Shown: positions 52,360 through 64,000 of the stretch, in pieces | Numbering within the stretch: the first letter of the stretch is position 1 | Layout: every line of letters begins with the position of its first letter | Source: Kalaharituber pfeilii | Taxonomy: Eukaryota > Ascomycota > Pezizomycetes > Pezizales > Pezizaceae | Assembly: GCA_015179045.1 (NCBI GenBank) | Contig: WHUZ01000044.1 | Span: 461,734 to 525,733, forward strand | DNA: 64,000 nucleotides | Direction of reading: 5' to 3' | Notes under the pieces: generated by a model | Told to the model about the DNA's origin: nothing | What the model saw: the letters and a program-made list of their open reading frames with translations, nothing else | Databases searched by the model: none | Made by a program: the position numbers and the translations under genes

Positions 52360-54215
52360 TCTGAACCTCAACATTCTCGGCATAAGATACAGAAGAATGA
52401 GCCAAATTTTATAGGTATAGTATATCTCTCTTACCATCAGGAGATGAAGTATAACGAGTTCAATTTGACAGGTATAGCAGCAGCTTTCCATAGCACAATA
52501 GTAACAGAGTGAGCCGAATTTAACAAGTATAAGAGTACAATTTGACTGGTATTCGATGGCACGAGATGCAGCTGAACGAGTCAAATTTGACAGGTATGGT
52601 GGGTCTATTTCATCTCGCGAGATATAGCAAAATGAGCTGAATTTGATAGGTACTTTGTCAGGCACAACAGCTTCTCAATGGTGTGAGATGTAGCAGAACG
52701 AGTCAAATTTGACAGGTATGGTAGGTCCATTTCACCCTGTGGGATGTAGCAAAATGAGCCGAATTTGACAGGCACTTTGACAGGCATGACAGCTCCTCAA
52801 TTAACAGGCACGACAGCTCCTCAATTTGACAGGTATGACAGCTCCTCAATTTGACAGGTACGACAGCTCCTCAATGGTGCGAGATGCAGCAGAACGAGTC
52901 AAATATGATAGGTATGGTAGGTCTATTTCACCTCACGAGATGCAGCAAAATGAGCCGAATTTGACTGGCACTTTGACAGGTATGATAGCTCCTCAATGGT
53001 GTGAGATGCAGCAGAATGAGCCGAATTTAATAGGTATAACAGTCTCCCTCAATGGCGCAAGATGAGGATGGATGTGGTCAAGTTGACAGATATGACCTTG
53101 ACAGGCAAAAATGAGGCAGAGTAAGCTCAATTTAACAGGTATGACAGCTTTCTCTCAATGGCGCGAGATGTGGCCGAATGAGCTCAAGTTGACAAGTATT
53201 ACAGGACTCTTTCCATAGCATAAGAGCAGCAGAATGAGCTGAATTTGATAGGTATAGTAGGTCTCTCTTGCCCTGCCATGGCGAACAGCTGCAAGCGGAG
53301 TTACGTGAAATTAAAAAAAAAAAAAAAAAAAGAGTAGGCCTCTTGATAGCACGAGATGCAGCCCAATTGGACCGGTGTGTAGGTCTCCCTTGACAATACA
53401 AGATACAGTAGAATAAACTAACTTTAACAAGTATATAGGTATGGCAAGACTCTTCTACGGCACGAGATACAAAAGAATGAGCCAAATTTCATAAGTATGG
53501 CACACCTCTCTTACCAGCATGAGATGTAGTAAAACGAACTCAATTTGATAGGTATAGTAGCACCTTTCCACAGGAGAGTAGCAGAGTGAGCCAAATTTAA
53601 CAGGTATAATAGGACTCTTTCCGCATTATGAGATATAGCAGAATGAGCGCAATTTGATAGTTATTCGATAGCACAAGATGCAGCAGAACGAGAGTCAAAT
53701 TTGACAGGTATGGCAGGTCTATTTCAGCCTTGGAGATGCAGCAGAATAAGCCGAATTTGACAGGGATTGGTAGATCTCTCTTGCCAACATGAGATACAGC
53801 AGGGCGAGCAGAATTTGACAGGCATGATAGCTCCTTATGAGATGCAGCAGAATGAGCCGAATTCAATAGGAATGGCAGTCTCTCTTGATGGTATAAGATG
53901 AGGCAGAATGAGCTCAATTTAACAGGATATGACAGCTTCCTTTCGATGGCGTGAGATGAGGCAGAATGAGCTCAAGTTGACAAGTATCACCGGACTCTTT
54001 CCACAATGTGAGAACAGCAGAATGAGCCAAATTTGACAGGTACGGCAGGACCCACCTAGCAGCGTGGAATATGGTAAAATGAGCTCAATTCACAGTTAAG
54101 GCTGGCCCCTTTCTATGGTGCAAAGTGAGGCGGTATGGCTCAATTTGACAGATACAATAAGATCTCCTTGATGGTGGGAGATGGGGCAAAATGAGAATGC
54201 GCTGGACCGGTACGG
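52360..54215. repeat. Degenerate minisatellite, 55-66 bp units
   Basis: Unit core GAGATGCAGCAGAATGAGCC, GAATTTGACAGGTATGGCAG, then a variable end. Between 52560 and 53060 two unit types alternate (one ending in TATTTCACCTC, one in CAGCTCCTCAATGG), a dimeric higher-order pattern of about 120 bp. It contains the tail-only element A9. No conserved reading frame. Confidence 0.85.
53267..53332 (+). mobile_element. Tail-only retroposon A9
   Basis: CTTGCCCTGCCATGGCGAAC, AGCTGCAAGCGGAGTTACGT and poly(A). TSD AGTAGGTCTCT at 53256-53266 and AGTAGGCCTCT at 53333-53343. Inserted in the minisatellite. Confidence 0.88.
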
Positions 54216-54940
54216 CATGGTGCTAGAGGCCAGATAAGGAAGCTAGGTACACATGAAAGGGCATATGCTGGACATCTGAGCAATATCATTGTGGGTAGAT
54301 ATTAACCGGAATTTAGGTAGAGTTTATGGGCTGTAACGAGGGTTTCGCTGTCCATAGTTTCTACAATATTAGCATTATACTCCACAAAATATATAAAATT
54401 AATACTAGAGCTCCCTGGATGCAGGAGTGGGATTACGTGATATTATAAATAACAATGAGAATATACCGATATGAATAAATGCAGAGAAACGAGATTGTAC
54501 GGTCATGGAACTGGTAAAGAGTGTACAGTCACTTGACGCCGACTTTACGGGTCCCTTATCCACTACCGCTACACCTACACTCACCCTCGCGGTCGCGAGG
54601 TGGCCACATGCTAGTATTGTATGTACTATGGTATTCGTCTCAACCGAGGGTCGAGTGCCAAGACTGTGACTCGTCAGTATCCACTTCGCTGCATGTGAAC
54701 CAAGTCAACACTGACTCCACCACTTAGTGCACATGTGCCAGTAGTCTCATGCCAAGCCAATAGGAACTCTTGTACAAAAAGCTTAAAAAATACAACCACT
54801 ACTGGCTACTTATGTAATGTCACTGGTCTCTTTTTGAAATGGCGAAAGGCATTCATCAACAGACTAACATCGCTACCTGACCTTGTACCCGGTGGCCTGG
54901 CAATCTGGAGACTTGATCTAGTACCACATCCTATTATGTA
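54216..54940. other. No gene seen
   Basis: Open frames at 54521-54727 and 54735-55010 have no recognisable motif, and the second runs through MITE-H. No gene is called. Confidence 0.4.
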
Positions 54941-55120
54941 CAGTGACCCGTCAAAAGTCTTGGGGATTAGGCAATATTGGGGTAACTGTACTATGCAATA
55001 TGCAGATTGAATCTGTATTCGTTAGGCAAAAGCGAACTCATTATGCTGACCCGATCCGCAAATTGCAGGACACAGTTATCCTAATACTGCCTAATCCCCA
55101 AGACTTTTTACGTGTCACTG
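54941..55120. mobile_element. MITE-H, 180 bp, TA-flanked
   Basis: Inverted ends CAGTGACCCGTCAAAAGTCT, continuing TGGGGATTAGGCA, with TA on both sides. CAGTG ends and TA flanks fit Tc1/mariner-type elements. Confidence 0.85.
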
Positions 55121-58100
55121 TACATAAAAGTACACTTGAATGTGTCGAATTCACAAGTCGGAATCCAAAGGTAATATATTCCGCAGTACTGCCGCATAGC
55201 TGCAGCTGGCCTAATTCTGAACAAAGCGGCGGTCTGTTCCCTACACAAGGTGTGACGATGCTCTATTCAAGTGGGCTGCAGGAAGCTATAGAGTCAGAAT
55301 TCGATACAGAAACGGCATTGGGTGTAAGGGAGCACGAGAACACTTCTATATTCAACACCTCACGAAGGAGGGCAGATTGAGTAGGGTCAGTTGACCTCAC
55401 CACAAGAGTTTCCTGCATGCAAGTGACTGTAGCTGGCAACACCGTGTTAAAAACCTTTTGGTGGAGGCTGCGCCCTTGACATTACAACCAGACCCCGCAC
55501 TCGCACCACACAAACGTCCACACTCAAACTTTGATGGTTACCAGACAGAGGATCTCCAATTAGTATTTTAGAACCTGATGTACGTTAGATCACATTATAA
55601 AAGCCAACACATGTCACACATGCAAGGTAGTTGATTGACGCCCAGGAAACAACGAGGTCTACAGTGGTTGCTAATTTTGCTATTATCGAGCAAAATAGTG
55701 CCTTCCTGTGTGTTATGAGACAAGGCCAGTCTGAGCATGGGATCACATTTTTAGATAACATGAGGATTTGTTGCATAATCCTACATAGAAGCCCAAAAGA
55801 CCCTGCGCTCTGCCTTCATTGGTTGTGATCGACGGAGGCGCCGGGTGAGCCTAGGATTAAAATTTAATTTGGAAGCACAAGGAATTTGTAGGGGCCTTGA
55901 GCTCAGCCGCCCGGAGTGGGTACGATGATGATAAGGGCGGTTCATAGCGTACTCGAGTACATTTAGTCGCTCCCACTGCACCCCACACTAAGTGCTCCCG
56001 TTATTCTGCTGATCGAGTTACATTAGTACCCTCGATCGTCAAGCAAATGTTTCCACGAGCACTAGTGGGCTTTCATGTTATCATAGCGGTAACCATTGTC
56101 GGAGAATCAGAAGCGAGATCCGCTTTTCATGCCCAACCAGCGTCAAAAAGACTCGTGATCTCGACGAAGTTACGAGAAATGGGAGAGGTTTGGAGTTCGT
56201 AAGTTTAACTCAAGTAAGATGATAAAAAAGGAAAGTATAAAAAGGCGATGAACATGCATATTTCAGTTTAAAAAAAAAAAAAAAAAGAGAATTGAATTTC
56301 GACCATTCGGGTCCCCATGATCAGCGATTGGGCGCAAGACGACCCTAAGTAGGTTGGAATAAGGTTAAAGGGTAGGGCAGGGGTTCAGTGACCAATCGGT
56401 TGACTTCTCATACAAAGCAAAGCGAAAGCTTCAGTTTCTAAGCTGAGTACTTCACTCTTTCTTTTCCCGTAAAGACTCACCCCCAAAGGGCATACAGGTA
56501 GGTAAATAATACCATAAGAGAATGTGGATTGATTAAGGCAGTGAACAATAGGTAGATGTAGTTGACAGGTGCCGCTGTAGTGGAAAGAAAGAAAGTTGTA
56601 GTTTGACAATTTCGGTCGAGTGATATGACGAGAGCTTCCTCTATCATCTGTGATCGGCGAGATGGTCTGCAGGGACTCTTGTCAGCACAGATAAGCTTTT
56701 CGGCAAAGGCGTATGTTATTTTACAAGATTTCGCCGTGAAATATTGACCCCCCCTCCAAAAAAAAAAAAAAAAAAAAATGCATAGGTATATAGTTGTAAG
56801 GAAAATTCAAAAGCGGCGTGAGGTCCGGAGGAACATACTGGGAGGATAAAAAAGCTGAAAAATAGATTTTTATATACTGAACGAAAATCTAATAAAGCAA
56901 CTGAATGTTCATTAAGCAGAAATAAATGAAAGAAAGAAAAAAAGAAGTACTAGTAACTGGACAATATCGTAATGTTGCATGACTGTTTGTCAAGTTAAAG
57001 GGCGCAAAAGTGCATCTTTATCCTGTCCACTAAAGTGTGCTATAAAAACACAAGCAAGAGGAGTGTAATCGTAATCATCATTGCTGCTGTTGTTATTGCA
57101 AGATGGCGGTCATTGCCTCGTCTCGGGACTGCATTGTTTTCCGCTATTTGCGAGATAAGCAAGCACGTTGGTAGCTGCTCTTGTACCCGTTGCTAGCTAT
57201 AATATCATGGCTCCACTACCAGAAAGGGGGCAATTCTCACGACCCATCGTTATTCCTAAACCAAAAATTAGCATCCTAATTGAATGGTACTCAACTTCAA
57301 ATATAGCATAATCAATGAAATCAAAGACTGTGAATCTTACGCATCCTCTAACTCCTTTGTGAAACATTGCGATGCTATATTTTGAGGATCAAGCTGCATA
57401 TGATGTTGCAATATTATGAGCATTGCCACCAGAGTTTCAAAGCTGTGGAAACCAATTTCAGTTGCGATGTCTCCAGGACATCATTCCGATGCGCAGACCT
57501 TTTCGACTGCCAATAATGGCAGTACAGAAATACGTTCTGGAAATGAGGATATCGTCGATAAAAAAAGCATTAAACTTGGCAATCCATGAGAAAAAGAGCA
57601 TGAAGGGTATCAAGAAAAAGCACACTGTTGAAAGTAGGGAAAGTTTTACACTGGCACGTCAGTCCCGTATCATTGAAGTGGGGAACTGTGGTTCAAATCC
57701 AAGAGGATCTAGAGTGAGCTTGCGACTTTTCGAACAATGTATGCATATGATGAACGCAGAACACTAGGACACACTGACTGAACAGTACATAAGAGTTGTT
57801 CTAAAAATAGACCAAATCCAAAGCCTCGATAGTCATTCTTGTTGGTGGGTTTAATTTCTCCATTGCAGACTTGGCCAAGGGCAGAGAATTCCTGGTCTTC
57901 CTGGCCTTCCATGGGGGACAGGACAGTGATGGGTGTAGAGGAAATAGCCAGCGGTAAGCAGAAGAACGGCCACGAAGCGACAATCCAATAAATCCCGGTA
58001 CTCTCGCAAAGCTATCGAACCAACAGAAAGAACGACGGCCCAAGACGCTTGTCTGACGCAATAAATGCTGCGAGAACAATTTGATTTGCAATATGTTGAA

Positions 58101-59013
58101 GGTGCGAGTTATATTGGCAGTCGTGTCAGTGCGGGCTTGGGCTTGTGAACTATCAGTCTCACACCGAATGTACGTAACCTGTAAGAATGATGGTTAAACC
58201 GTGCAATTTAGAACGCTCTCAGCCAATGGGATATCCCATTAGGGGGGTCGTACGCGTACCAGTCTGAGTTGTGCAGTTTACTCGTAGCCGGAGCATTAGA
58301 GGGGTGGGGATCTATTAGAAGAAAACTGGGATGCCGAGCTACTATGGCTATGACAGATAGTCACGTCAAGACTCCGAATTCAGCAAGTGGTGTAGCTGGG
58401 CGAGAATTGGTCACTGTCAGCCGCCCATAGAGCTAATGAAGTAAGTGCTAGGAGTAAATAACAAGGTATGAGGTAATTGGCCAAGGCACGTGATAAAGAT
58501 GCACCAGTAAGGTTGTCCAACCTATCTGTTGACTGTTTACTGGTAATACAGCCGCAGTTTGTGACAAGATGCCTATACTTGTCTGCTCTAGTGCGTTGGG
58601 AACTCGTATGTAGTTCCTCAAGTTTGCCGGCCTAGCTGACGTAGCTATCAGCACGGTATGCACTAGCAGGATATGGAAGGATGTGGCATACGGTCGAGTG
58701 GCTTCTGCGGTGGAGGCTTTGGTATCACTAGATTCCTATAGTAAACATGTTATTGATAATATATACTCGAGTCTTAGTAGCAATCCATGTCAAGAACATT
58801 AAGACTATGATACTTCATGTAAATCTAGTCTCAATCCAAGCAACGCCCGGATCAACTGAGACAATGAGTAATAGAGTAGAAACGGCCTACTAGAGCAGAA
58901 TTTATACGAGATGACGGCCACTGCAGTCGGTGCTCTTCCATCTCCACTCGATCACCATCTGGTAAGTGTGCTGTATTCATCAATTCGGGTGGCACATCAT
59001 GCTTAGGTCCGCA
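55121..59013. other. No gene recognised
   Basis: An open frame to 55380 (GGLFPTQGVTMLYSSGLQEA, ESEFDTETALGVREHENTS) and one at 57423-57767 (RRPFRLPIMAVQKYVLEMRI) show no family I know and no supported splice structure. Poly(A) tracts at 56270-56286 and 56758-56778 have no tail beside them. No terminal repeats were found. Confidence 0.4.
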
Positions 59014-59484
59014 TCGACAACAACTTTTCCAGGACGAGTGCTTGGTCGTAACTCCACGACCAGACGCTCCCCCGAGACCTAAATTACACCAAAGCGAAGC
59101 CCAGGACCGCCTGGCACAGAATATCGACTTTGTTTGACAGATTTCGAACTCTCAAGACCTTTCCCCCACGAAAAACGCTTTTGGCGACTTCGTGAGAGGA
59201 ATCCTCATCAAAACCATCACGACCCGGGGGCCTTGCACCATTGGTGCCAACGCACCCGGATTCTAGGACAACACTCTTAGGAGGTGTGGATACACGGCAG
59301 GCGATCTTTACCGTTTTCGGACACCGGCAGGAGAGATCGGAGCGATCGGCACAGCCGCACGGGAAACACGTCCCGGGGAATCGGACCTATAAGCAACAAC
59401 AAGGCTTCAGCCACAGGCTGAGGCGCAGCATAGGAAAAAGACAACGAAGGAAGGGTAGAGGAAGTGTCGGGGATAGGAATAGAC

Positions 59485-62228
59485 ATGCTGGCGGGATTCG
59501 GAAAAAAGAAGGGGGGTCTGAAGGGGTACAAGGGGAAGGGCATCGGACTGTTTGGGCCATGTCCAGTAGGACAATGGGGAAAGAAGAGTGTGGCGATACA
59601 CGGGGAGCGACAATATACCTTGGAGGAGGTGTCGGGTTGGGAGAAGGAAGATTTCTTCAAGAGAAAAGGGGAGGCGGGGGAACCAGGGGAAGGAAAAACG
59701 ATTGGGGAGTTGCTGGTTGAAGCATCTCAGAGAACGAGCGTGTGGGAAGGAAAGAGGGTGGAAGAAGGGGAGGTCCTGTCGTTAATGAACCTAATGGTGG
59801 AGGTAGAAAAGAAGATGACAGAAAAGGGGGAAGAAACGATAACGTTTGGGAGTCAGGATCTGAGGGATCCGGTGAAAAGGAAATTCATCAGGCACTTACT
59901 GACGGAGTGCATGTTGGGAGCCGAGGCGGACGAGGAAGCGCTGGACAAAGAGCTAAAGGAAAGGGAAATGGAGATGGTACAGGTATGGGAGGAAGCGGGG
60001 GAAGAGTGTGTGGGAACAATTACGGTGAAGAACCTGAGCACGGGGGTAGAGGCCAGAAGGGTCATCAGCACACCGAGGAAAGAGAAAAGGGGACGAAGGT
60101 TCGTGAGGAGGAAGGGTCACCTTCGAGGAAGGGGGGCACGAGCAGGTGGGGCCCGACGCTTCCGGAGGTGCTGGAGGGAACATATGGAGTGAGCCCGTTT
60201 TGGGAGGAGGAATTGGAACCGAGAGGCAACCTGTTCGGCCCACCGGCACCGGGGAAGAGGGGGTTCTTGAGCTTGGAAGCGATTCAGGACTCACAGCCAG
60301 AAGGAAATACCCCGGAGCCGAGAGTGGAGGTGGCAGCGACACAAAAGGTTGCACCGGCAGTGCCAGTGATACCGGTCGTGGACCTGACAGAGGTCACGCA
60401 GACCCAGGAAGAGGGAATAGGAGAGACACAGACAGGGGAAATGGAGATGGGGAACGAAGGGGAGGAGATGGGAGAAGAGGAGGAGGAGGAGGACGAAGAG
60501 ATGAGGGAAGAAGAAGAGGCGAGCGTGGAAGAAGAGCTAGTGGACGCGGCGATTATTTTCCTGAGGAAAGCCCAGATGTGGGAGGTCGCGGAAAAAGAAA
60601 AGGGGAAGAAAATGAGGGGGAAAGTCATGAAGAAGGTCCGGAAGGCAGAAGGGGGAGTAGCGAAATTGATGGACGGATGCCTCGGATACACGTGGCAGGA
60701 GTTCATAAAGGAGGCGGGTGAACAGGATAGAAAGGGTCAGGGATTGTGGGTAGCGGAGGAACAACTGACAGAGAACAAGGCGAAGGGGATGAAGATGTGG
60801 GCGGAGGACGTGCAAAAGAACGTCAATTCCGGCGAGGAAAAGGGGATGGCGGAGAGAGTGAGGAGGTTGGAGGATATGGTCGTCAGTATACATGCGCACA
60901 TGGGACTGGCAACAACTGAAGAGAAGGACAGGGCTGAAAAGAAGAGAAGGCAGGTGGAAAGGGAAAACAGAGAGAAGGAGATGGAGAAGGAAAGGCAGGC
61001 GGAGGCGAGAAGGATAACGAAGAAGGCAGAAGAGCAAAGGAAGGCGGAAGAGGAGGAAGAGCGCAAACAGAAGGCAGCGATCGAGGCCCACATCAACCTA
61101 GACGCACAACAGAAGCTGAGGAAGAGGGAGCTTCTGATGGCCCAAGAACGCGCGAGCAAGCTGGAGAGGGAAGCGTTGGAGTCCAGCAAGGCGGAGGATG
61201 AAAAAAAGGCAAGGGAGGCAAAGGAAGAAGCCGAGAGGATCGAGCGGGAGAATAGGGGATTCCTCACGGCGGAAGTGAAACAAGAAGGGGAGGGATGGCA
61301 AATCGTGGGAGGGAAGAAGATGAGGAAAGTGCAGATAACCTCTCAGCATAAAGAGAGAGTGGTGGCAAAAGGGGACGGGTGGGAGAAAGAGAAAGAAAAG
61401 GGGATGAAGGTGTTCGAACAGGCGAGGCGGGACTGGGAGGCGACGGAGAAAAGACCCATGTTCCGAGTCAAAAAACTGGACATCCATGGGGAGGTAAACG
61501 TCATGGAGAGAGTGTGGGAGATTGAGGAGATACCTGCGGGGATGAGGGATGAGGAGGTGTTGAAGAAGTGTGACGACGTCATAAGGGCAATGTATGGGGA
61601 CACGATAAGGGTATGGGTGGAGAACAAGAAGTCGGTGAGACTGGTAATAAAGGGGGTACCGGTACAGAAGGGGGCAGTGACGGATGGGGAGGTTGCGGAG
61701 ATAGTAAAGAAAGAAAACCCGGCGCTGAGAGCAGGGAACCGGGGACCGCAGAGGTTTGCCTGGGTACCGAACCCACAGACGGCGAGATCAAGTTCGGTGA
61801 CGTTTGAGGTAGCGGATGCGGAGGAAGCAGAGAGATTGTGCAGAGAGAGGGTGATGATTTTGGGAAAACCGAGATGGGTGCAGCTCTGGAACCCTAAGGG
61901 GAGGCAACAACAAGGGAGGAGACCGGAGATCAGGCAGAATTGGAGAAGAGAGGAGGTAATGCCGGAAGGGATTGTGAAGACAGCACCACCAGTGAATGCC
62001 CCAAAAGGACCAAAAGGGAAGGGAGCGCATACACAGGGAGGAGGCCAGGGGGGAGGAGCACGAACACAAGGAACACAAGGACAGCAGGGGATGGGGGGGA
62101 TTGTGTGCCTGGTGTGCAAAAGGAAGGGTCATGTCGCCAAAGAATGCAATGATGAGAAGGCGAGGGAGGCATTCAGAGCGCTGACGGAGAAAAGGAAGGG
62201 AGCGGAGGGGGAGCAAGCGGGGGCATGA
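59485..62228 (+). pseudogene. LINE ORF1: coiled coil, RRM-like domain, zinc knuckle
   Basis: Starts MLAGFGKKKGGLKGYKGKG (ATG 59485). A single frameshift between about 60060 and 60135 moves the frame from the first part to the second; otherwise about 910 codons. Order: basic N-terminus; NLMVEVEKKMTEKGEETI region; Glu-rich acidic stretch (60460-60540); Lys/Glu/Arg coiled coil (about 60900-61260); RRM-like part (SVRLVIKGVPVQKG, SSVTFEVADAEEAERLC, LGKPRWVQLWNP; 61630-61900); Gly/Gln-rich linker; zinc knuckle CLVCKRKGHVAKEC (62107-62148); stop 62228. This is the standard plan of fungal Tad1-type gag-like proteins, which coat the element RNA. Confidence 0.8.
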
Positions 62229-62439
62229 AAAGGAAGAAGACAGGAGACGAAGAGGAAGGGGGGTGGTATTCAACGCCGGAAGCCAGAGGGAAGCAGAGGA
62301 GATAAGTGAAATCTTGCGGAAGGCGAAGACGAAGGCAAAGGGAAAGGAGAGAGAAGGGAGCTGGATGAGGGGGCTGAATGGATGCAGGGGGTAAAGAAGG
62401 ACGTGGAAGGTATCGAAGATTCCGCCTGGGCACCGAGCC

Positions 62440-64000
62440 CAGATGAGAGGACCGAAGCCCGAAGTCCACATGGTAGAGTGGAAAGTCGGATGTCAAAACG
62501 TGCAGGCGGGTGGCCAACACGCACGTGGCGTTGGAGTGGGCGAGCAGGAGGGGTTTCATATCTTTTTTGTTTTGGAAGCATGGGTGGAAAAGAGAGGGGG
62601 AGCTGGGTGACAACGACTCATCCATCTTTCGACATAAAGTCGGAGGTGAGAGAGGGACGAGGGTAGTGTTGCACGTCAGCAAGGGAAGGCGGAGAAGGTG
62701 AAGGTGAGAGAGGAGGAGAAAAAATTGGGTTGGGCGGCGGTGGGGGAGAAAAGGGTAGGGGCATATACGTACAGCCCAATTGGAAAAAGGAGGAGATGGA
62801 AGAGGTGTTGGTAAAAATAGAAAGGCAGTGGGAAGGAAAAAGGGAATCATCGTGGGGGATTGGAACGCCACACCAAGCGTGGGGAGGGGCAGGGAAGCAA
62901 AGCAATGGGAGGGGAGTGATGGTGAAGATTTCTTGGAAGGAGAAGGGTGGGAGTTGTCAACACGGAAGGGAGGCAACTTGGAGGCGACAGAGACGGGAGA
63001 GTCCAGGAGTCGGTCATTGATCTGTGTTGGCAGAAGGGGATGGGGGAGGAGGTGAAGGAGAAGTGGCAACAGGTTTTCCTGGGTTCGGATCACGCAGCCA
63101 TAGCACGGCGTGGAAGACGGGAGGAGGGGGGGGAGAGAAGAGAAGAAGGGTGAATTTCGAGGAGGTGGAGGATCTTGTGGAAGATATGAAGGAGTGGGAC
63201 GGGGAAAAGAAAGGGGAGTGGCTCGGAGGACTACCGGGGAGACCCCGTATGAGAAGCTCTTGAGCTTTGAAGGAGAGGCCACAGCCGGGAGGTGAAATAT
63301 GCAGAAGGAGTAAAAAAGTGGTGGTCCAAGAAGTTAACGGGCCTCCGGAAGAAGGTGTCGGCAGAGGGGAGAGGGGGGTGGGTCAAGGGGCGAAGGGGAT
63401 GGTACCCAGAGAGATATGAGAGGTGGAAGAGCGAAGAGGACCCTCAAGGCGAACATTAGGAAAGAAAAGGAGGAGTGTTGGAGGGCCTTCGCAGAGGAGA
63501 TGGGGGAGAAAGACCCGTGGGCAGTTGCCAGGGTAGCAAAGGACCCGTGGAGGTTGAAGGCAACAATGGGGAAGCTAACAGGGGAGGAGGGGGAGGAGCT
63601 GAGGACGGATCGAGACAAGTGCTCCGCACTGGTCTCGAGGAACTTTCAGTGGGAAGAGAGGCAGAATGGGGAGAGGGAGAGGAGGAGAGGGGGGAGGGAG
63701 AAGGACCGGGATATGAAGTGGAAAAGATTGTGGGTATGCTAGAGATGCCCTCAGGGGGACGAGCAACGTGTCGGCGCCGGGACCCGATGGAGTCTCATAC
63801 AAGCTCTTGAAGCTGGTGATGAAGACGCCATTAGGAAGAGAGCTAATGACACAGATGGCGGAAGAGATGGCGGCGGGGGGAGGACCCCGGAAGAGTGGCA
63901 GTTAAGCAAGGTAGTCATGATTCCGAAGCCGGGGAAGGACAAGTCCCAGGTGAGGAGTTGGAGACCGATAAACCTGATTAACTGCGTGGCGAAGTTGGGA
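62440..64000 (+). pseudogene. LINE ORF2: endonuclease and start of RT (partial)
   Basis: Frame-shifted pieces in the right order: KVGCQNVQAG and GFHIFFVLEAWVEK (endonuclease start, 62480-62590); GIIVGDWNAT (the G-D-W-N-A motif, 62840-62870); DFLEGEGWEL (62920-62950); FLGSDHAAIA (the S-D-H motif, 63080-63105); linker with IRKEKEECWRAFAEEM; and RT motifs VSAPGPDGVSYKLLKLVM (63768-63821) and VVMIPKPGKDKSQVRSWRPI, NLINCVAKLG (63910-64000). The catalytic YxDD box lies outside the window. At least five frame changes are needed, so no functional protein is made. Confidence 0.8.

Larger units (their letters stand above)
59014..64000 (+). mobile_element. Long Tad1-like LINE, 3' end beyond the window
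   Basis: The 5' end near 59014 (CGACAACAACTTTTCCAGGA, CGAGTGCTTGG, CTCCCCCGAG) resembles the 5' end of the ORF1-only LINEs (CGACAACAACCACCACAGGA, GAGCGTTTGG). The 5'UTR runs to 59484, ORF1 is 59485-62228, and ORF2 runs from about 62440 past the window end with endonuclease, linker and the beginning of RT. The coding strand is G-rich. Frameshifts in ORF1 (one) and ORF2 (several) show that it is not active. Confidence 0.85.

Noticed and set aside
52360..54215. CRISPR array
   Set aside because: Units are contiguous and degenerate, without constant repeats and unique spacers, and the genome is eukaryotic.
57655..57710. Possible tRNA: GGTTCAAATCC looks like a B box
   Set aside because: The T stem does not pair, and no acceptor stem or A box is found at the right distance.
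59014..59080. HDV-like ribozyme at the 5' end of the long LINE
   Set aside because: Only one 7 bp hairpin is visible; the nested double pseudoknot and a G at the start are not seen.
60284..60706. Long antisense ORFs across the 59-64 kb LINE (also 61343-62119, 61788-62471, 62173-63282)
   Set aside because: They are Ser/Pro/Leu-rich shadows of a G-rich coding strand; the sense strand has the LINE motifs.

Overview
The window looks like a repeat-rich, gene-poor stretch of a filamentous fungal nuclear genome, probably an ascomycete; the species cannot be named from sequence alone. Evidence: introns of about 50-60 nt (and about 100 nt) with GTGAGT/GTAAGT donors and CTAAC-like branch sites, non-LTR retrotransposons of the fungal Tad1 kind (gag-like ORF1 with a zinc knuckle, AP-type endonuclease, reverse transcriptase, RNase H, C-terminal CCHC finger), solo LTRs, and TA-flanked pogo/mariner-type miniature elements. 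No tRNA, rRNA, CRISPR or bacterial gene was found.

Layout. 1-5.0 kb: decayed ORF, a miniature inverted-repeat element, an ORF1-only LINE remnant and a reverse-strand LINE piece. 5.8-16.8 kb: a nested block. Solo LTRs, ORF1-only LINEs, tail-only retroposons and TIR elements sit inside one another, and many insertions can be ordered by exact target-site duplications (TSDs). 16.8-32.5 kb: three members (19.6, 25.4 and 30.3 kb) of an unrecognised multi-exon gene family, here called family P, among LINE debris. 32.5-37 kb: another ORF1-only LINE and an inverted repeat around a 343 bp TIR element. 37.5-48.8 kb: a large inverted duplication whose arms each carry a family P copy (38.2 and 47.1 kb); its spacer holds two copies of a SINE of about 320 bp. 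49-55 kb: pogo-like element, minisatellites, small TIR element. 55-59 kb: nothing recognised. 59.0-64.0 kb: the 5' two thirds of a long LINE (ORF1 and the start of ORF2) running off the right edge.

The most unusual content is a set of tail-only retroposons. At least nine insertions of tail type A and several of types A' and B consist of little more than the 20-45 nt 3' hairpin of the local LINEs plus poly(A), and most have clear 9-14 bp TSDs. Their 5' ends cluster at the base of the hairpin. Beside them are at least six ORF1-only LINEs (5'UTR, ORF1, 3'UTR, no ORF2), some of which share their 5' end with the long LINE at 59 kb. Together they suggest parasitic retroposons that depend on an RT recognising a 3' hairpin. 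The likely host genes are family P; two of five copies (25.4 and 38.2 kb) look intact.
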